Positions 34,400 through 46,564 of a stretch of 64,000 bases of DNA are shown here, piece after piece. The stretch is taken from positions 8,804,001 to 8,868,000 of the forward strand of contig OY292279.1 of the NCBI GenBank assembly GCA_958496175.1, given 5' to 3'. This DNA comes from Sisyra terminalis. Taxonomy: Eukaryota > Arthropoda > Insecta > Neuroptera > Sisyridae. A program made the translations under genes and the position numbers. Each line of letters starts with the position of its first letter. Within the stretch, counting starts at the first letter, position 1. A model generated the notes under the pieces. That model searched no databases. It had not been told where the DNA came from and saw nothing but the letters and a program-made list of their open reading frames with translations.

Positions 34400-36560
34400 T
34401 TAAGCTTTTTATAAGAAGAAAATAAGCTTTTTTCCAAGTATTAGATTGGATCAAAAAAATCGGCATTTTTTTTTGAAAATTATATCGAAATATTGTTCAA
34501 GGTGACAAAAAAATAATTATCGGGAAGGCTTGAGTCCTTAATATTAATATTAAGAGGTCTATCATCTTTCACAACTTTCACATAATTCTTGCCAAAAAAA
34601 TTAATTTTAAATAACCAACTTTTCCTATGATTCTTCTTCCATGTCTATTAGACTGGACCAAATAAATCGACTGTTTTTTTTTTTTTTGAAAAGTATATTG
34701 AAAATATTGTTCTACGTGACATAAAAAAATATCGGGAAGGTTTAAGGCTTTAATATTAATAATAAGAAGTCTATCGTCTTTAATTTTAATTTTTTATTAG
34801 TGCTTTCGTTTTTGCGTCAATGCTGTCAAACAATCAAGGTAAAAAAAAATACCTGCTATTAAGATCTTTATAAGAAGAAAATAAGCTTTTTTCCCACTAT
34901 AGATATTAGACTGGGCCAAAAAAATTGACTATTTTTTTTTGAAAAGTATATTGAAACTATTTTTCAAGGTGACACACAAATATCGGGAAGGTTTGAGCCC
35001 TTAATATTAATATTAAGAGGTCTATCATCTTTAATTTCGATTTTTTATTTGTGTTTTCATTTTTGAGTCAATGCTGTCAAACTATCAAGGTAAAAAGATT
35101 CATCTGCAAATATTTTTATAGAACATTAAATTCCCTACAAAAAATATTTCTTTAAAAAATTTTGCCAGACATGCCGTTTCCGAATAATTAAGCTTTAAAC
35201 ATTGATATAATTTTAAGATTTATCTTCTTTATTTTGGCATTTTGTAACTACGAACAAAGAAATATATAGAAATGAACTATAAAGATTCTAGAAGGGAATT
35301 TAATGCTCTACAAAAAAGGTTTTTAATCATTTTTACATAAAATCACTTTTTTAAAAGTTATTCACAATTAAAGTTGAAGGAAAAATTAAATTATTGTTTT
35401 TTTTTTTTTTTAAAATCACTTATTTAATATTGGTTCAACAACGAAAAAAAAACAATAAATGAATTTTTCCTTCAACTATAACTGTGAATATCATTTGAAA
35501 AAATGATTTTATGTAAAAACATTATCTGACCTTTTTTGTAGAGCATTAAATTCCCTTCAAGAATCTATATTGTTCATTTCTATATACTTATTTGTTCGTT
35601 AGTTAAAAAATTTCAAAATAAAGAAGATAAATCTAAAAATTATGTCTAAGTTTAAAGCTTGATTATTCGAAAACTGCGTGTCTGGCAAAAATTTTTACAG
35701 ATATGTTTTTTGTAGGGAATTTAATTTTCTATAAATATTTCTGCAAATGAATTTTTTAACCTTGATAGTTTGACAGTATTGACGCAAAAATGAAAGCACA
35801 AATAAAAAATCGAAATTAAAGATGATAGATCTCTTAATATTAATATTAAGGGCTCAAGCCTTCCTGAATCATGATACTTTTTTTTTGTCGCCTTGAACAA
35901 TATATTCGATATACTTTTCAAAAAAAAAAAATTGTCGATTTTTTTGGCCCAGTCTATTAAAGATGACAAAATTTCTTCAAAGGTATTTCACAATTAAATC
36001 AAATTATTGTTTTTTTTTTGTTGAACCAATTTTTTTTTCATTCAGTGGGACAAATTGATATTTTACATGATCGAAATCATCATTTTATCCATCTTATTGT
36101 TTGAAGTATCAAAATATCATAATATATCCAAACCTATTCTTGGTTAACAGGTATTTATTACACACATTGGTTCAAAAACAAAAAAAACATTTATTTCATA
36201 TTTCCTTCAACTTTAATTGTGAATAACTTTTGAAAAAGTGATTTCATATAAAAACGTTAACATACCTTTTTTGTAGAGCATTAAATTTCTGTCAAGAAAC
36301 TATATTACTTATTTCTATATGTTAATTTTTTCGTTACTTACAAAATTCCAAAATGAAGAAGATAAATCTAAAAATTATGTCTAAGTTTAAAGCTTGCTTA
36401 TTCGAAAACGGCGTGTCTAGCAAAAATTTTAATTTTAAAACTCTTAATATTAATATTAAGGTCTCAAACCTTCCCGATAATTTTTTTTGTCACCTTGAAT
36501 AATATTTTCGATATACTTTTCAAAAAAATTATTAGTCGATTTTTTGGACTAGTCTTATGA
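34400..36560. mobile_element. Pal-D cluster: one complete palindrome with extra partial ends
   Basis: Three left termini are visible: TAGATTGGATCAAAAAAATC at 34442, TAGACTGGACCAAATAAATC at 34649 and TAGACTGGGCCAAAAAAATT at 34907. Two right termini are visible, at about 35956 and 36556. The first and third left ends are both preceded by TAAGAAGAAAATAAGCTTTT, which indicates a tandem duplication of about 460 bp. The right part, 35980-36556, repeats the inner half of an arm, including GTAGAGCATTAAATTTC. The cluster is best read as nested or recombined copies of one family. Confidence 0.75.
34907..35956. mobile_element. Long palindromic transposon Pal-D, complete copy
   Basis: A 1050-bp inverted-repeat element whose arms meet near 35400. 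The arms carry GGTTTGAGCCCTTAATATTA and CCCTACAAAAAATATT at 35133, then CTCTACAAAAAAGGTTTTTA at 35306, with mirrored copies at about 35528-35551 and 35700. The flanks ATAGATAT and TTAAAGAT match at only 5 of 8 positions, so the duplication is uncertain. No protein was seen. Confidence 0.85.
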
Positions 36561-38841
36561 TATGTTATACGATTTAAGGAAACAAAACCAAAATTTTCAT
36601 TATTTGTGAATTATATTTCGAGCTTTTCCACTGGAATGAAGAGTGTTGTTGTAAAGCAACGCTTAAAATAATCCGCTGAAGCAAACGTAAGCTTCTTATT
36701 TTGATTTCGATCAAACGTTATTATTTTCGGAGAAACCCATGTTCAATTAAATCCTATTAGGTATATAATAATAATAAATGATACGCGAAAAGAGCTGAGA
36801 ATAAAAAACAAAAATAAATACCAAAGAAAATTGGGGATATTCTTTGGTTTTTTGTAAATTTCATATAAAAATACAATAAAAAAAAACTTTAAATTTTTCT
36901 ACCTTTAAGATTTGGGGGATGATGAGCGTTTAAAAAGTGGGGCTTCTGAGATATAATTAAACCGAAACAGAAATGGTTTATTGTCTTTTAACGAGGAACA
37001 TTCATAATGAATGCTCAACAGTTTTAATTAAAACTTAATTCATTCTTCTTGTACCAACAAAAGCATCTTTACTGGTTCACTAAAGCAATTTGATTCGACA
37101 CAACGACCGTTAATAAAATAAAATTTTAATTACAAAAAAAATAATAAAAACAAAAAGGCGTCATCTTTGAAAATAATTTCATTGCAATTTCCTTCAACAA
37201 GTGCAAGCATTTTCATTTGCTTAATGCATCGAGCACCATTTATCACCTGCGACTAAAGAATGATGAAAATTCGAAACACTTCCAATATATACCGTTTAGT
37301 TTCAACGTCTTTAAGAAATATTTAACGTTGAAATTAATTTCGAGAAATTCTCGCAAAACGTTGACGGCGCTACTCGAAAAACGACACGAATTTTTGTGTT
37401 CAAATAGTGTGAATGTTTGAAATATTCATTACGGAAGTTTTCGTGTTTTGCTGGGGCTGTCTTTTTGTCGAACGAGGGGTGGGAACGGATTGTAGTTTAG
37501 ACAAATATTTAAAGTTGTAGACAAGAGAAACGGCAATTAGATAAGCTAGGTTTAAACGTTCGCCATGCGAATAGTTCCGTCTAAACGAGATAAACCTTAT
37601 TAAGACAAGTAAACAGTTCAAATATTCAACGGTAATGAATGAGAGATGGAATGGGAAAAGAGCTTGAAAAGCTCTTGGCGTCTAATGAAAAATTGCAGAC
37701 AATATTTTTTGCTTTTAATTTTTTTTTCTTACAACTAAGATAGAAGAAGTATTTTTCGTTCGATATATAATAGTGGAATTTGTTAACCGGAAATCCCAGT
37801 TTAGGTCGAAGCATTTATTTAGAATTTTATCTTCTCAAACGAATCCCAATCGATTGGACAATTTTTTTTATAAATCTGGTTAGAATTAATACAGTTGTTT
37901 AAGCATAAGCAATAGGGTGTCCCGAAATAACAAATCTTATTTTTTTTCAACGAAACCCCCCTAATTTTATTTGCATGTTGTTAAAACGATCGAAAATAAA
38001 TTTTCATGCACCTAGAACCACTAGAACCCGTAACGATTTACATCGAAATATACCAATACTATACGAAGGAACGCAGAAGTTAACTTATGGATGTGCTTTT
38101 TATGAATTATTTGTTTAATAAGTAAAATTCTTTTTTTCCATTCAGACAACATGTTGGTGAAAAAATGAAGTTCTACAATGGAAATATTTTTAATAGGAAG
38201 CGTAAGACATTAAATTACCGACTCCAAACTTCCTTGAAAGGAACAAGTACAAGCAGTTCTGTTCTATAATACTCGTAAAGTGAATTTATGTGTTAAAGAA
38301 TGCGCAAATCTATTCACGAATGCATTATTAATTGAGAAAATGCACACTAACCGATTAAATCTTTACCTTACTATGCAAACAAATTAGCGATCATAAACTA
38401 AACTTAAAGAAATTTACAAAAGAAAACTAAATTCTTCTACAAATAAATTTGTTTTCTGATTCTGAAATAATGGATTTATTAGCAAATTAGTCCATCTCAG
38501 CTATTAGCAAACAATTCGATACTAATAAAACTTTAACTAGGAATCATTTCATAATTACAAAATTAGTGGTTAAATTAGATAGGCATCAGTTTAGTATAAG
38601 AAATTGTGTGTTTACTATTGAAGTAACTATTGAGGCACTGGGATTTAACAATGATGAATTTTTCAAAAGGAATTTCTCCATTCATAGAATTCATAGGGAA
38701 AAGCAAAAAGAGCACGAGATGCTAAAAAAGTCGATTCCAAAAATGAGTACCAGATACTGTAATTGTCCATTAGAAGGGTAACTTTTCCTGGCTTTAAATG
38801 CATGAAAATCAAAAGAAGAACGTTTAGTGATAGTTATTTCA
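36561..38841. other. AT-rich unique DNA, no gene seen
   Basis: No supported feature. The part from 37200 to 37640 is GC-richer, with open frames on both strands but no motif. Confidence 0.4.
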
Positions 38842-39485
38842 TCATATATATAAATTGGCTATCTTGCCGTGCGTCCGTGCAGAATGGGCTATACGCATGC
38901 ACTCTGTTATCCCCACTTACGCATTCGAAACGTTGATAAGGGTACTCACTCACTAATGTATTTGTGAATACGTATTTGGGATTTTCAGGTTTACAATATG
39001 TGAAAGCCAAAAACCATAATACTCACTTATAAACTTAACTTAACCTTTTCAGATATATCTACTTATCAGAGTTTAAATTTGTAGGCAGACCCTAAGATTT
39101 TGTTTCTAATAATAAATCAACTTTGTTTTATACTAAGCCGTAATAACGTTTCGCTTTAACGGACTTTGATTGATTATTAAATTTGAAATTTCGATTGCTT
39201 ATTAAACTTTATCCCTTACAAATTTTGCTACCGTTTTTCACTCTTTTAGGGGAGAAATTTTCAAAAACCCTTTCTTATTATCTGCGTCGTATAAGGAAAA
39301 CACTCTAAATTTCATCGACACAAATGTGCAGTTATATTTGAAAATACAATGACTTAAAAATTAACAGTTAACATGACTAAAAAGCTTTTCGATTTCGCAC
39401 ATTTGGACGTTGTACATACAAAATTATTGGAAATAGGTGGACAACGTGGAAGTAAATTTGAATATTTTATTTATTTTCAATAACA
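38842..39485 (+). mobile_element. Helitron-like repeat X, copy 1 (3' truncated)
   Basis: Starts TCATATATATAAATTGGC after an A and matches the 60184 element over about 640 bp (TTGCCGTGCGTCCGTG, ATCCCCACTTACGCATT, GGAAATAGGTGGACAACG). Homology stops at about 39485, so the 3' end is missing. Confidence 0.75.
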
Positions 39486-41160
39486 ATTAATTTTCAGAAA
39501 TATCAACTATAACTCAACATGCCTTCAACCGTTAATTTTACCTGTACTATGGCGCATAGAGAAAATTATTAAAGATTCTTTTTTATAGGAAATTTCCTCA
39601 ATGTTATTTTAAAAATTTACTTCTACGTTATTTTTGTAGACAACACTTAAAAATTTCACCTCAACGACTTTACTATATGTATATGCTTTAAAAATTTTTT
39701 TGGACCAACAATGCTTCGTTGGTGTTTTTTAATACTTACCAAGTTTGGCAGGCACCAGTTTTAATTATTACGATCGATTTTTACTCAAAGTTTTAAAATT
39801 TCAAAGGACTTTGTCGTGATCAAAAGTGATCTAAGCTTATATCTTTTTTCATAGTTCAAAAGCCAGAACCATAATTAAGATCAAAAAGCTCTATTTTATT
39901 GCACAAAGCTCGATTCTATCGAACCAAAATTAGCTTTCTCGCCCTCCCCTGATTCAATCTATTTATAATTAAAGATTCATAGCTTCTGTATCCAATTGAA
40001 TTTGATGATAATATGATTGAAGGGTCGATGAGAGATGCTGCTAAAGTGGAAGCTTTGATTGGAGTTTAAGAGTTTGAAAACGGGAGAGCACATGATGGAA
40101 TATAATGATTTCCAATTTGCGATGAAAACGTTTCCATTGTAGACATTTGTTCATGGTTGTTGTTTGAAAGAGCATCCCCTAACGAGCATTAAATAGCAAC
40201 TAACCTATAGAATTGGAATCTGAAGTAGTACGATTAATTCTCTTTTTAAGCTTGATTTGTTCCCAAACTTTTGGTGGCAATATAATTTCTTTTCCTGCTT
40301 CTTTACAACCGATTGATATTCTTAAAAAAATATTCTTCAGGAAATTAAAACTTTTGAAAACTGCTAAAATTTTTAAGAACCAGGAATATTTGACCAACTT
40401 CATTAATTTCTAGAACTAAGAGCAAAAAGTCTAAGTTATAATCATAATTGAATTCATCAATTCAATAACTTCAAAGCTTCATAAAATTATAAAAATTTTC
40501 TTAGGATAATAAAGATAATTTAAAGGATACTTGAGAAATCAATGATTAACAATCCAGTGTGGTGATTGTTCGTAGACATTAACCGTTTATTGTGTTAATG
40601 AAATATTCAATTTGTCTTACGAGGCTTTACCAAGAGACTGGCGTCAGAAGGAACAGTGAAATTCCAAAATGGTTAATTTCAAACGAGAATTACGCCAATT
40701 CCTATTAACATTTCATTGTAATCCCCACAATCAATCCTACTATCAGTAATTGCAGTAATCAAGTAGATAAATCATTCATTTTCAAATGTATACGACGAGA
40801 GCACCTTAAATCCATTCAAATTAACAGTGAACCCTTAATGTTCTGCCAAAATGCATTAAGATTTATTTACATGTTATAGATAAGTAGAATTTTTTTTTTC
40901 AGGAAATACAGTCCCATTTATTTTGTCCGTGTAATAATGATTAGTAGCCAATGTTTAAAGAAAAACCTGGCTAAACTATATTTCAAATATTGTAAAAGAT
41001 TTTAATCATTTTTATTAACTTTGGACGATTTATGGTTGTTTAGAAATGCGATGGAAAATTATGAGAATAAGAAAGATTTATCTTTACTCATAAGTAGGTA
41101 TTGTAGATATCTCTGACAGGCTTTTAAGCACTTGAATTGAATTTTGAAGCAATTTTCTAT
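39486..41160. other. AT-rich unique DNA, no gene seen
   Basis: No supported feature. Overlapping open frames on both strands at 40200-40413 lack any motif. Confidence 0.4.
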
Positions 41161-42275
41161 CTTTTTTTTTCCTTTGAACTGGGGGCCTCGCATGAGAGTT
41201 CCTCTGCGCTGCGTCCTAAAAAGACTATTGCGCCCCAGTTTAATTTCAGTTCTAGTTGGTCAGGTCTGCTTCTGATATGAATCTCAGCAGACAGTCAACT
41301 GGATCTCTGTGTATGTTCCCCAGCTCATGTTCGGGTGGACCAAGCGAGTTGAGACGACTTTGAGTCATGGCTGGGCAGTCAAATAGTACGTGGGAGGCAG
41401 TTTCATCTTCTACGCCACATTTCCTGCAAGCTGCTGACTCAGTGGTCTTCCCTATAGTTTGGAGATGTTTCCTCAAACTGCAGTGTCCTGTTAATAGGCC
41501 TACCAGCGTTTTGATGTCCTTCCTTCTTAGATTTAGAAGTCTTTTGTTATGTTCTTTCAAAAGTTTCTTTATCATGGCCTTTGAGAACTTGCCTCCTGCA
41601 TAGTTATTCCAGGATTTTATTTGTCCATTCTGCATCCATTCGGCTATTCTACTCAGTGTTATGCACTTTGGTAGGCCTATAACCGGCTCTGGACCCATGA
41701 ATGACATTCTTGAATCCGCCTTTGCGAGTTCGTCTGCCTTTTCGTTGACTTTGATACCAGAGTGCCCCGGCACCCAAGCAAGTGTAACCCTGTTGGATGT
41801 CGCCAACTGGGTGAGGAGGGATTTACATTCCCAGACCAGCTTAGAGCTAGTGTGGTAATTTTCGATCGCTTTAATTGCGGCTTGGCTGTCTGAGAAGATT
41901 CTTATATTCTTATTGTGATAATTTCTTCTCATATTTTTTTGAAGACAGATGATTATGGCATAGACTTCTGCTTGGAATACTGTAGGCATTTTATCCAGGC
42001 CACCAAATATTCGTTTTCTGGGATTTGCCCCCCCCCATATTCCAGCGCCTTCGCCATCATTTGACTTTGATCCGTCAGTGAACCATACTATGTCACTTAG
42101 GATTATTTTGTTTTTCTTCTGCCAATCGTCTCTTTGACTTATCTCGATCTCGAAAGGCATTTCAAAACTAAATTTGGTTTTCATGTTGTCTTGAATCATC
42201 CAAAAATTCGGATGGTCAATTACACTGTTAATTCTGGCGTGTCCCAAATCTGGTTTTTCGGGTTTCCAGCTATTA
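41161..42275 (-). mobile_element. 5'-truncated I-group non-LTR retrotransposon
   Basis: A minus-strand element with an open RNase H-containing 3' coding part (41252-42247) and a short 3' untranslated region ending in an A-rich tail (T-rich on the plus strand, 41161-41172). It is GC-richer than its surroundings. The 5' end is truncated near 42275. Short similar flanks (ATTTTCTAT near 41151 and ATTTTCTTAT near 42276) may be a target duplication but are not exact. Confidence 0.8.
41252..42247 (-). CDS. RNase H domain, C-terminal part of an I-group ORF2
   Basis: An uninterrupted 331-residue frame. The RNase H domain spans about residues 50-180. It shows the four acidic positions D58 (WFTDGSK), E94 (FQAEVYAII), D120 (IFSDSQAA) and D172, with H162 and N168 in AWVPGHSGIKVNEKADELAK. 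A Cys/His segment near the end reads CRKCGVEDETASHVLFDC. RNase H removes the RNA strand during target-primed reverse transcription. It lies downstream of the reverse transcriptase in I-group elements (I, LOA and relatives). Here the reverse transcriptase is missing, so this is a truncated product, yet no stop or frameshift has accumulated. The true start lies in lost 5' sequence; the first Met is only the first available. A recent insertion is the simplest explanation. Confidence 0.92.
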   Translation of the reverse strand: MGHARINSVIDHPNFWMIQDNMKTKFSFEMPFEIEISQRDDWQKKNKIILSDIVWFTDGSKSNDGEGAGIWGGANPRKRIFGGLDKMPTVFQAEVYAIIICLQKNMRRNYHNKNIRIFSDSQAAIKAIENYHTSSKLVWECKSLLTQLATSNRVTLAWVPGHSGIKVNEKADELAKADSRMSFMGPEPVIGLPKCITLSRIAEWMQNGQIKSWNNYAGGKFSKAMIKKLLKEHNKRLLNLRRKDIKTLVGLLTGHCSLRKHLQTIGKTTESAACRKCGVEDETASHVLFDCPAMTQSRLNSLGPPEHELGNIHRDPVDCLLRFISEADLTN

Positions 42276-42872
42276 TTTTCTTATTTATATATATTTATGC
42301 AGATATTATTTATATTTCTATCTTTACGTTGAAATATTTTGCATAGAAACCCCCAAAAGTTTGGTGTTATTCGAAGCAAAAAAAATCATTTCTATGAAGC
42401 TTTTGCGAGTTGATTGCAAACATGCATAACTTTGTCCATTTATCCTGAGTTGAACGGTTCAAAATTATGCAACTTTATGATTTTTTTATTCCGTTTATAA
42501 GTCCCAAATCGAATTGAACATTTACAGAGTCATGGCTCAAACAGTGGACTACCAACAGAATTAATTTCAATTTTTTCTCATTATTTATGACTTTCTTCTA
42601 AACTCCTTTAAGCAACCTTATTATTAGTATTTAAATACATCTGTCATTGAAAAGCGTTCGTTGGATTTTGAATTTACTGTACTGTGACGTCACTATAATA
42701 CCTGTCCAGTAAGAGCTTGTTTTAGGCATTATGAATTTAACATTTTTTTTAATTTTTATAATTAATATTTCTTTGATTTTATTTAGTAAAGTTAAAAATT
42801 AAACATAAAATTATGTTTTCATATTGGTCCAGAATTATTGTAGAGTTTCAGATCTTCGATGATGATAATTGG
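42276..42872. other. AT-rich unique DNA, no gene seen
   Basis: No supported feature between the I-group element and the hairpin element. Confidence 0.4.
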
Positions 42873-43041
42873 TAAAAATATTCAGAGGACTAGGATCAAA
42901 TAAAAATCAGTCAAAACTATTTATTATATGCGCAACGTTTCGGCCCTGTTATTGAGCCTTCTTCACCGGGCTGAAACGTCGCGAATGTAATAAATAGTTT
43001 TCACTGATTATTATTTGATCCTAGTCCTCTGAATATTTTTA
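42873..43041. repeat. 169-bp palindromic hairpin element
   Basis: The left arm TAAAAATATTCAGAGGACTA is mirrored at the right end. The arms are about 70 bp with few mismatches around a loop containing TGTTATTGAGCCTTCTTCAC. The centre has ACGTTTCGGCCC and GGGCTGAAACGTCGCG. The combination of CGTTTCGG and CCTTCTTCA resembles the termini of Penelope-like elements. It ends one base before the adjoining Helitron. Confidence 0.82.
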
Positions 43042-44483
43042 ACTAGCTAAACCCGGCAGACGTTATCTTGCCAGCCAATAATTGTAAATAGATAAATTGA
43101 ATTTTGGAAAAAAAAGCTTGAGAATTATTAGAATTATCTCCCTTATATACCCGCAGAATCCCTCGTTGTACCAATTATAACTCATCTTCAATATATACAT
43201 TAATCAATTACGTTTTGAGAACCTCAACCTCTAAAAATCACTATACGATCATAACAATGAAGTTCCTATTGACATTTAGGGGCTATTGTATTGACCGTTG
43301 AAAAAACCGTTTTTTTGCGATCGCAGGTATATTACTGACGCAAGAAAAGATAAAAACTATCATTAAAGCGGATTGCATATTGTGACAAAATTTGAGCTAA
43401 ATGGATGCAAAACTTTTTGATTTTTTGAAATCTACACAAACCAACATAAAAATTCTATATAAGTAGATAAAACATAGATTATTCATTGTTTATTTAAATC
43501 AAAGATTGTCCGAGGTGGCCAACCCGCGACATGCATCAGACTTTTATAAAATGTATACATTTTATATTGACCATAGTGATGAAAATCAATATATGTTAAA
43601 TATTTACAGTGTATCTTAATTTAGTATGAAGAATTTGAGATATAACTTTAAAGGTGGCCCGCGAAGTTATGATGCATTTCCGAAGTGACCCGCAATACAA
43701 TTTGGGTTGGCCACTCCTGATTTAAAATATGCTGATTGATTGATATCTTAAAAAAGAACATTGATTTTTAATTAAAAGAGTCTAATTACATCCAATTAAT
43801 GGATGACCATTTAATAACTTTAATCGGGCTTCTTCTAAATGCAACTTTTATTATTACTAATTAAACGTCATTAGGCAACCTTTTCTTCCGTAGAAAAATT
43901 ATTTAAACTTTATTACAAAGTTTCTATCAAATCAGTAAAGCTGTCTTCAGATTGGAACCATTAGTGAAATCAGAATAAAATATTGGTACAACTATTTAGA
44001 TTAGTAAGTGTAACCTTTATACTTATTTTTGTCGAAACACACCTAAGATGTACCTGAAAACAAATTATTATCAAAATCAATAAACCTGTTATTGAATCAT
44101 ACGAAAGAATGCATGTAGGCAGAAATTTACGTTCGAATTATCGACCTTTGATTCATAATGATCAATATTGTGACCAAAACCGGCTGAATTCCAAGCTGGT
44201 GTGAAAATGCAAACGATTCTCTACTTGCTATCAACGGGTGGTATGAAATAGCATTGTAAAAGCTTGCAGGCCAAAATTTTTGAAAAAGGTATCGCTAAAG
44301 GTGTCTATAATGAATTCAGAAACAGGTGTTAATGTATTTATAATTGACAACAAATAATAAATACCTTAAACTGGTTCCAAATTCCTTAAACAACTTATAT
44401 AAAGCTGTCATTCTCTCATTTTGGCCTTCAAGCTTTAACTATGTTATTTCATATCAACAGTTGAGCATATACTTGAATTTTTC

Positions 44484-44486
<3 letters not shown>

Positions 44487-44521
<35 letters not shown>
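44487..44521. repeat. (TA)n microsatellite
   Basis: An uninterrupted TA dinucleotide run inside the minus-strand Helitron, followed by CAATTTAATC. Confidence 0.95.
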
Positions 44522-44524
<3 letters not shown>

Positions 44525-45133
44525 TTAATCATATTTTAAATGCTTTTACAAAGTAAATTTCAAATTTAATTTCATGGGTTCATTAAATTCTTTTGTGTAT
44601 GGTAATAATATTAAATACACTTAAAAATAAAGCGTTTTACCAATTGCCTGCATTACGATTGATATGTACTTGATTATGTTATATGCAAATATTTTTTTTA
44701 TCAAATATCAGAGGACCCGGTTAATTTCCTTCCACCTAAAATTGAATTGCGAAAATTAATTGATATCCGTAATATTGCTACAATTTTAATTATTAAATTA
44801 CTAATAATAACATTGATTTTTAACAATTAACTTAATATACATTGCATTTTACTTATTTAAATAAATACCCTTAAAAACATTAAGCATGTTAAAACTTATA
44901 TGCGTACGAAAAATCCTTAAATTCTCACCTATATATGAGTTTAAAGACATACGATAAATATTTATTAACATATTTTTGAATTTGTCTATTTGTGTCCTTC
45001 AAAACTGAATTGTTTTTTGACCAATTCGATCCAAAGACCGCTATTAATCAGGGACTAGAAGCTTACTGGAAATATTCCAGTTTTATTTAGTACTTCCTTA
45101 AACATATTTGTTTTATGGGCGAAACGATATCAT

Positions 45134-45352
45134 TTATAAACTACTATTTAGTTTTTGAATATTGGCCAAGGAGTTTTTACAATCATTTCCAATCCCATAA
45201 ACAAATGAGCGTAATGGATCTAGTGATGGGACCAATTGGGGCAATTTTACTTTTCCATCAGTACAACATAACCCAGTAGATTCACCGCTGTATCTTAACG
45301 CCTTATAATATTGGCAAATGATTGTCATTTCCCCAATTGTTTCATATTGCAA
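45134..45352 (-). pseudogene. Helitron RepHel protein, N-terminal remnant
   Basis: The minus strand encodes MQYETIGEMTIICQYYKALR, then GLCCTDGKVKLPQLVPSLDP, LRSFVYGIGNDCKNSLANIQ and KLNSSL before a stop. It matches the conserved region of insect Helitron proteins, CC..GKV.LP.L..PPEPL..L..G....S..FL.NI..YNS, that precedes the helicase-like domain. After the stop the frame can be followed for a few more residues (MISFRP, usual MTSFGA) before it is lost. It lies about 300 bp inside the Helitron 5' end on the same strand, as expected. Rep and helicase motifs are absent, so it is inactive. Confidence 0.82.
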
Positions 45353-45662
45353 TAAATATTAAGTAAAATATGTAAGTAACACATAAATTAATTAAATAAA
45401 AATGCCAAATTCAAACGTTGCTAAACGTTTTGTCAAAATAAATCACAGGCATCAATGATTACAAATACTATATAGGCAAGTAGGCGTAAAAATTTTTAGA
45501 AGATGTCGAGGGACACCTTAATCTTCTAGAGGTATGAAATATACTTTATATCCGATTCCCATGCCTACCCAATATACATAGAAAATTTCATGAAAATTGG
45601 TCCAGCCGTTCTTGAGTTATAAATAGTGTAACTAACATGACTTTCTTTTATATATATATAGA

Positions 45663-46204
45663 TTAATTTTCTCTTAATTAAATATCTTTTCGCAACTTTA
45701 ATTGATAATATGTTTGGATGATTTGGAAAAAAATATTATTCCAATAAATATTATCCACTTATCATAAAGTAAAACGCATTTCAAAGACACTACTCCTCTT
45801 CCTGCCATAGAGAAACCACCGCTGCTTTTTTCCCAATATTAATCATTGTATTTGATACCTGCAAGTCCTCAGGTACTTTTAACTTAATTAACAAAGGGTG
45901 GTAGAATTTCAGGAAACTTGCATCAGTGGAATAAATAAACATTGTAACTTAAACTTAAACAGTGAGTAAACTTTAGAGTTTTACCCAAACAAGTCCAGAG
46001 AAAAGTGAACAACATGTATTCTCCTTAAAATATTCAAAGTTCAAATACAAAATGATTAATTTTTAAGTTTCTCAACCTTGCGGACCAGGATATTTTTTAA
46101 ACAACAAAATTTTACGAGGTTTTAAAAAATTACTACACAAGTTAACTGTAACATATTTATCATCATTTACTTACAAAAGTATTTAAAAGTAAAGATATTT
46201 AATT
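45663..46204. other. AT-rich unique DNA, no gene seen
   Basis: No supported feature. Confidence 0.4.
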
Positions 46205-46564
46205 ATTTTTTTAAATAAGAAGACAATTCAGGTTGTTTAGGATCGTTTTTTTTTATTTAATATTTTTATTATTCAATTAGCTACGTTTCGTTATGTATCG
46301 TAACTTCATTTGGCTTCTATAAAAAATTAAAACAATTACAAAATATATCAATCATACATAAATTTCAAAACTATAATAATATACATATAAAATAGATAAT
46401 ATAAAATATTTGTAATTAAATAATAATAACTAACTCAAAATTTCAAAATATGACAAATATTTTAAGAGATATTGTTATAAATAATTAAATATATAATCAT
46501 AAAATTAATTAATAAAAATCTTAATAATCTTAAACAACCTGAATTGTCTTCTTATTTAAAAAAA
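46205..46564. repeat. Inverted-repeat element, 360 bp
   Basis: The arms are about 34 bp and nearly perfect. TTAAATAAGAAGACAATTCA and GGTTGTTTA on the left are mirrored by TAAACAACCTGAATTGTC on the right. The 290-bp interior is extremely AT-rich. No target duplication was resolved. It could be a miniature inverted-repeat element or a snap-back duplication. Confidence 0.75.

Larger units (their letters stand above)
43043..45662 (-). mobile_element. Helitron with helicase-protein remnant, 2620 bp
   Basis: On the minus strand it starts TCTATATATATATAAAAGAA at 45662 and ends CTAG at 43043-43046. The flanking bases are A (5') and T (3'), as Helitrons require. A hairpin, GGCAAGATAACGTCTGCC, lies 8 bases before CTAG. 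The 5' region reads GAACGGCTGGACCAATTTTC. A coding remnant at 45134-45352 belongs to the Helitron protein. The rest is decayed AT-rich sequence with a (TA)n tract. Confidence 0.88.

Noticed and set aside
41367..41858. Two plus-strand open frames
   Set aside because: They are shadows of the minus-strand RNase H frame.
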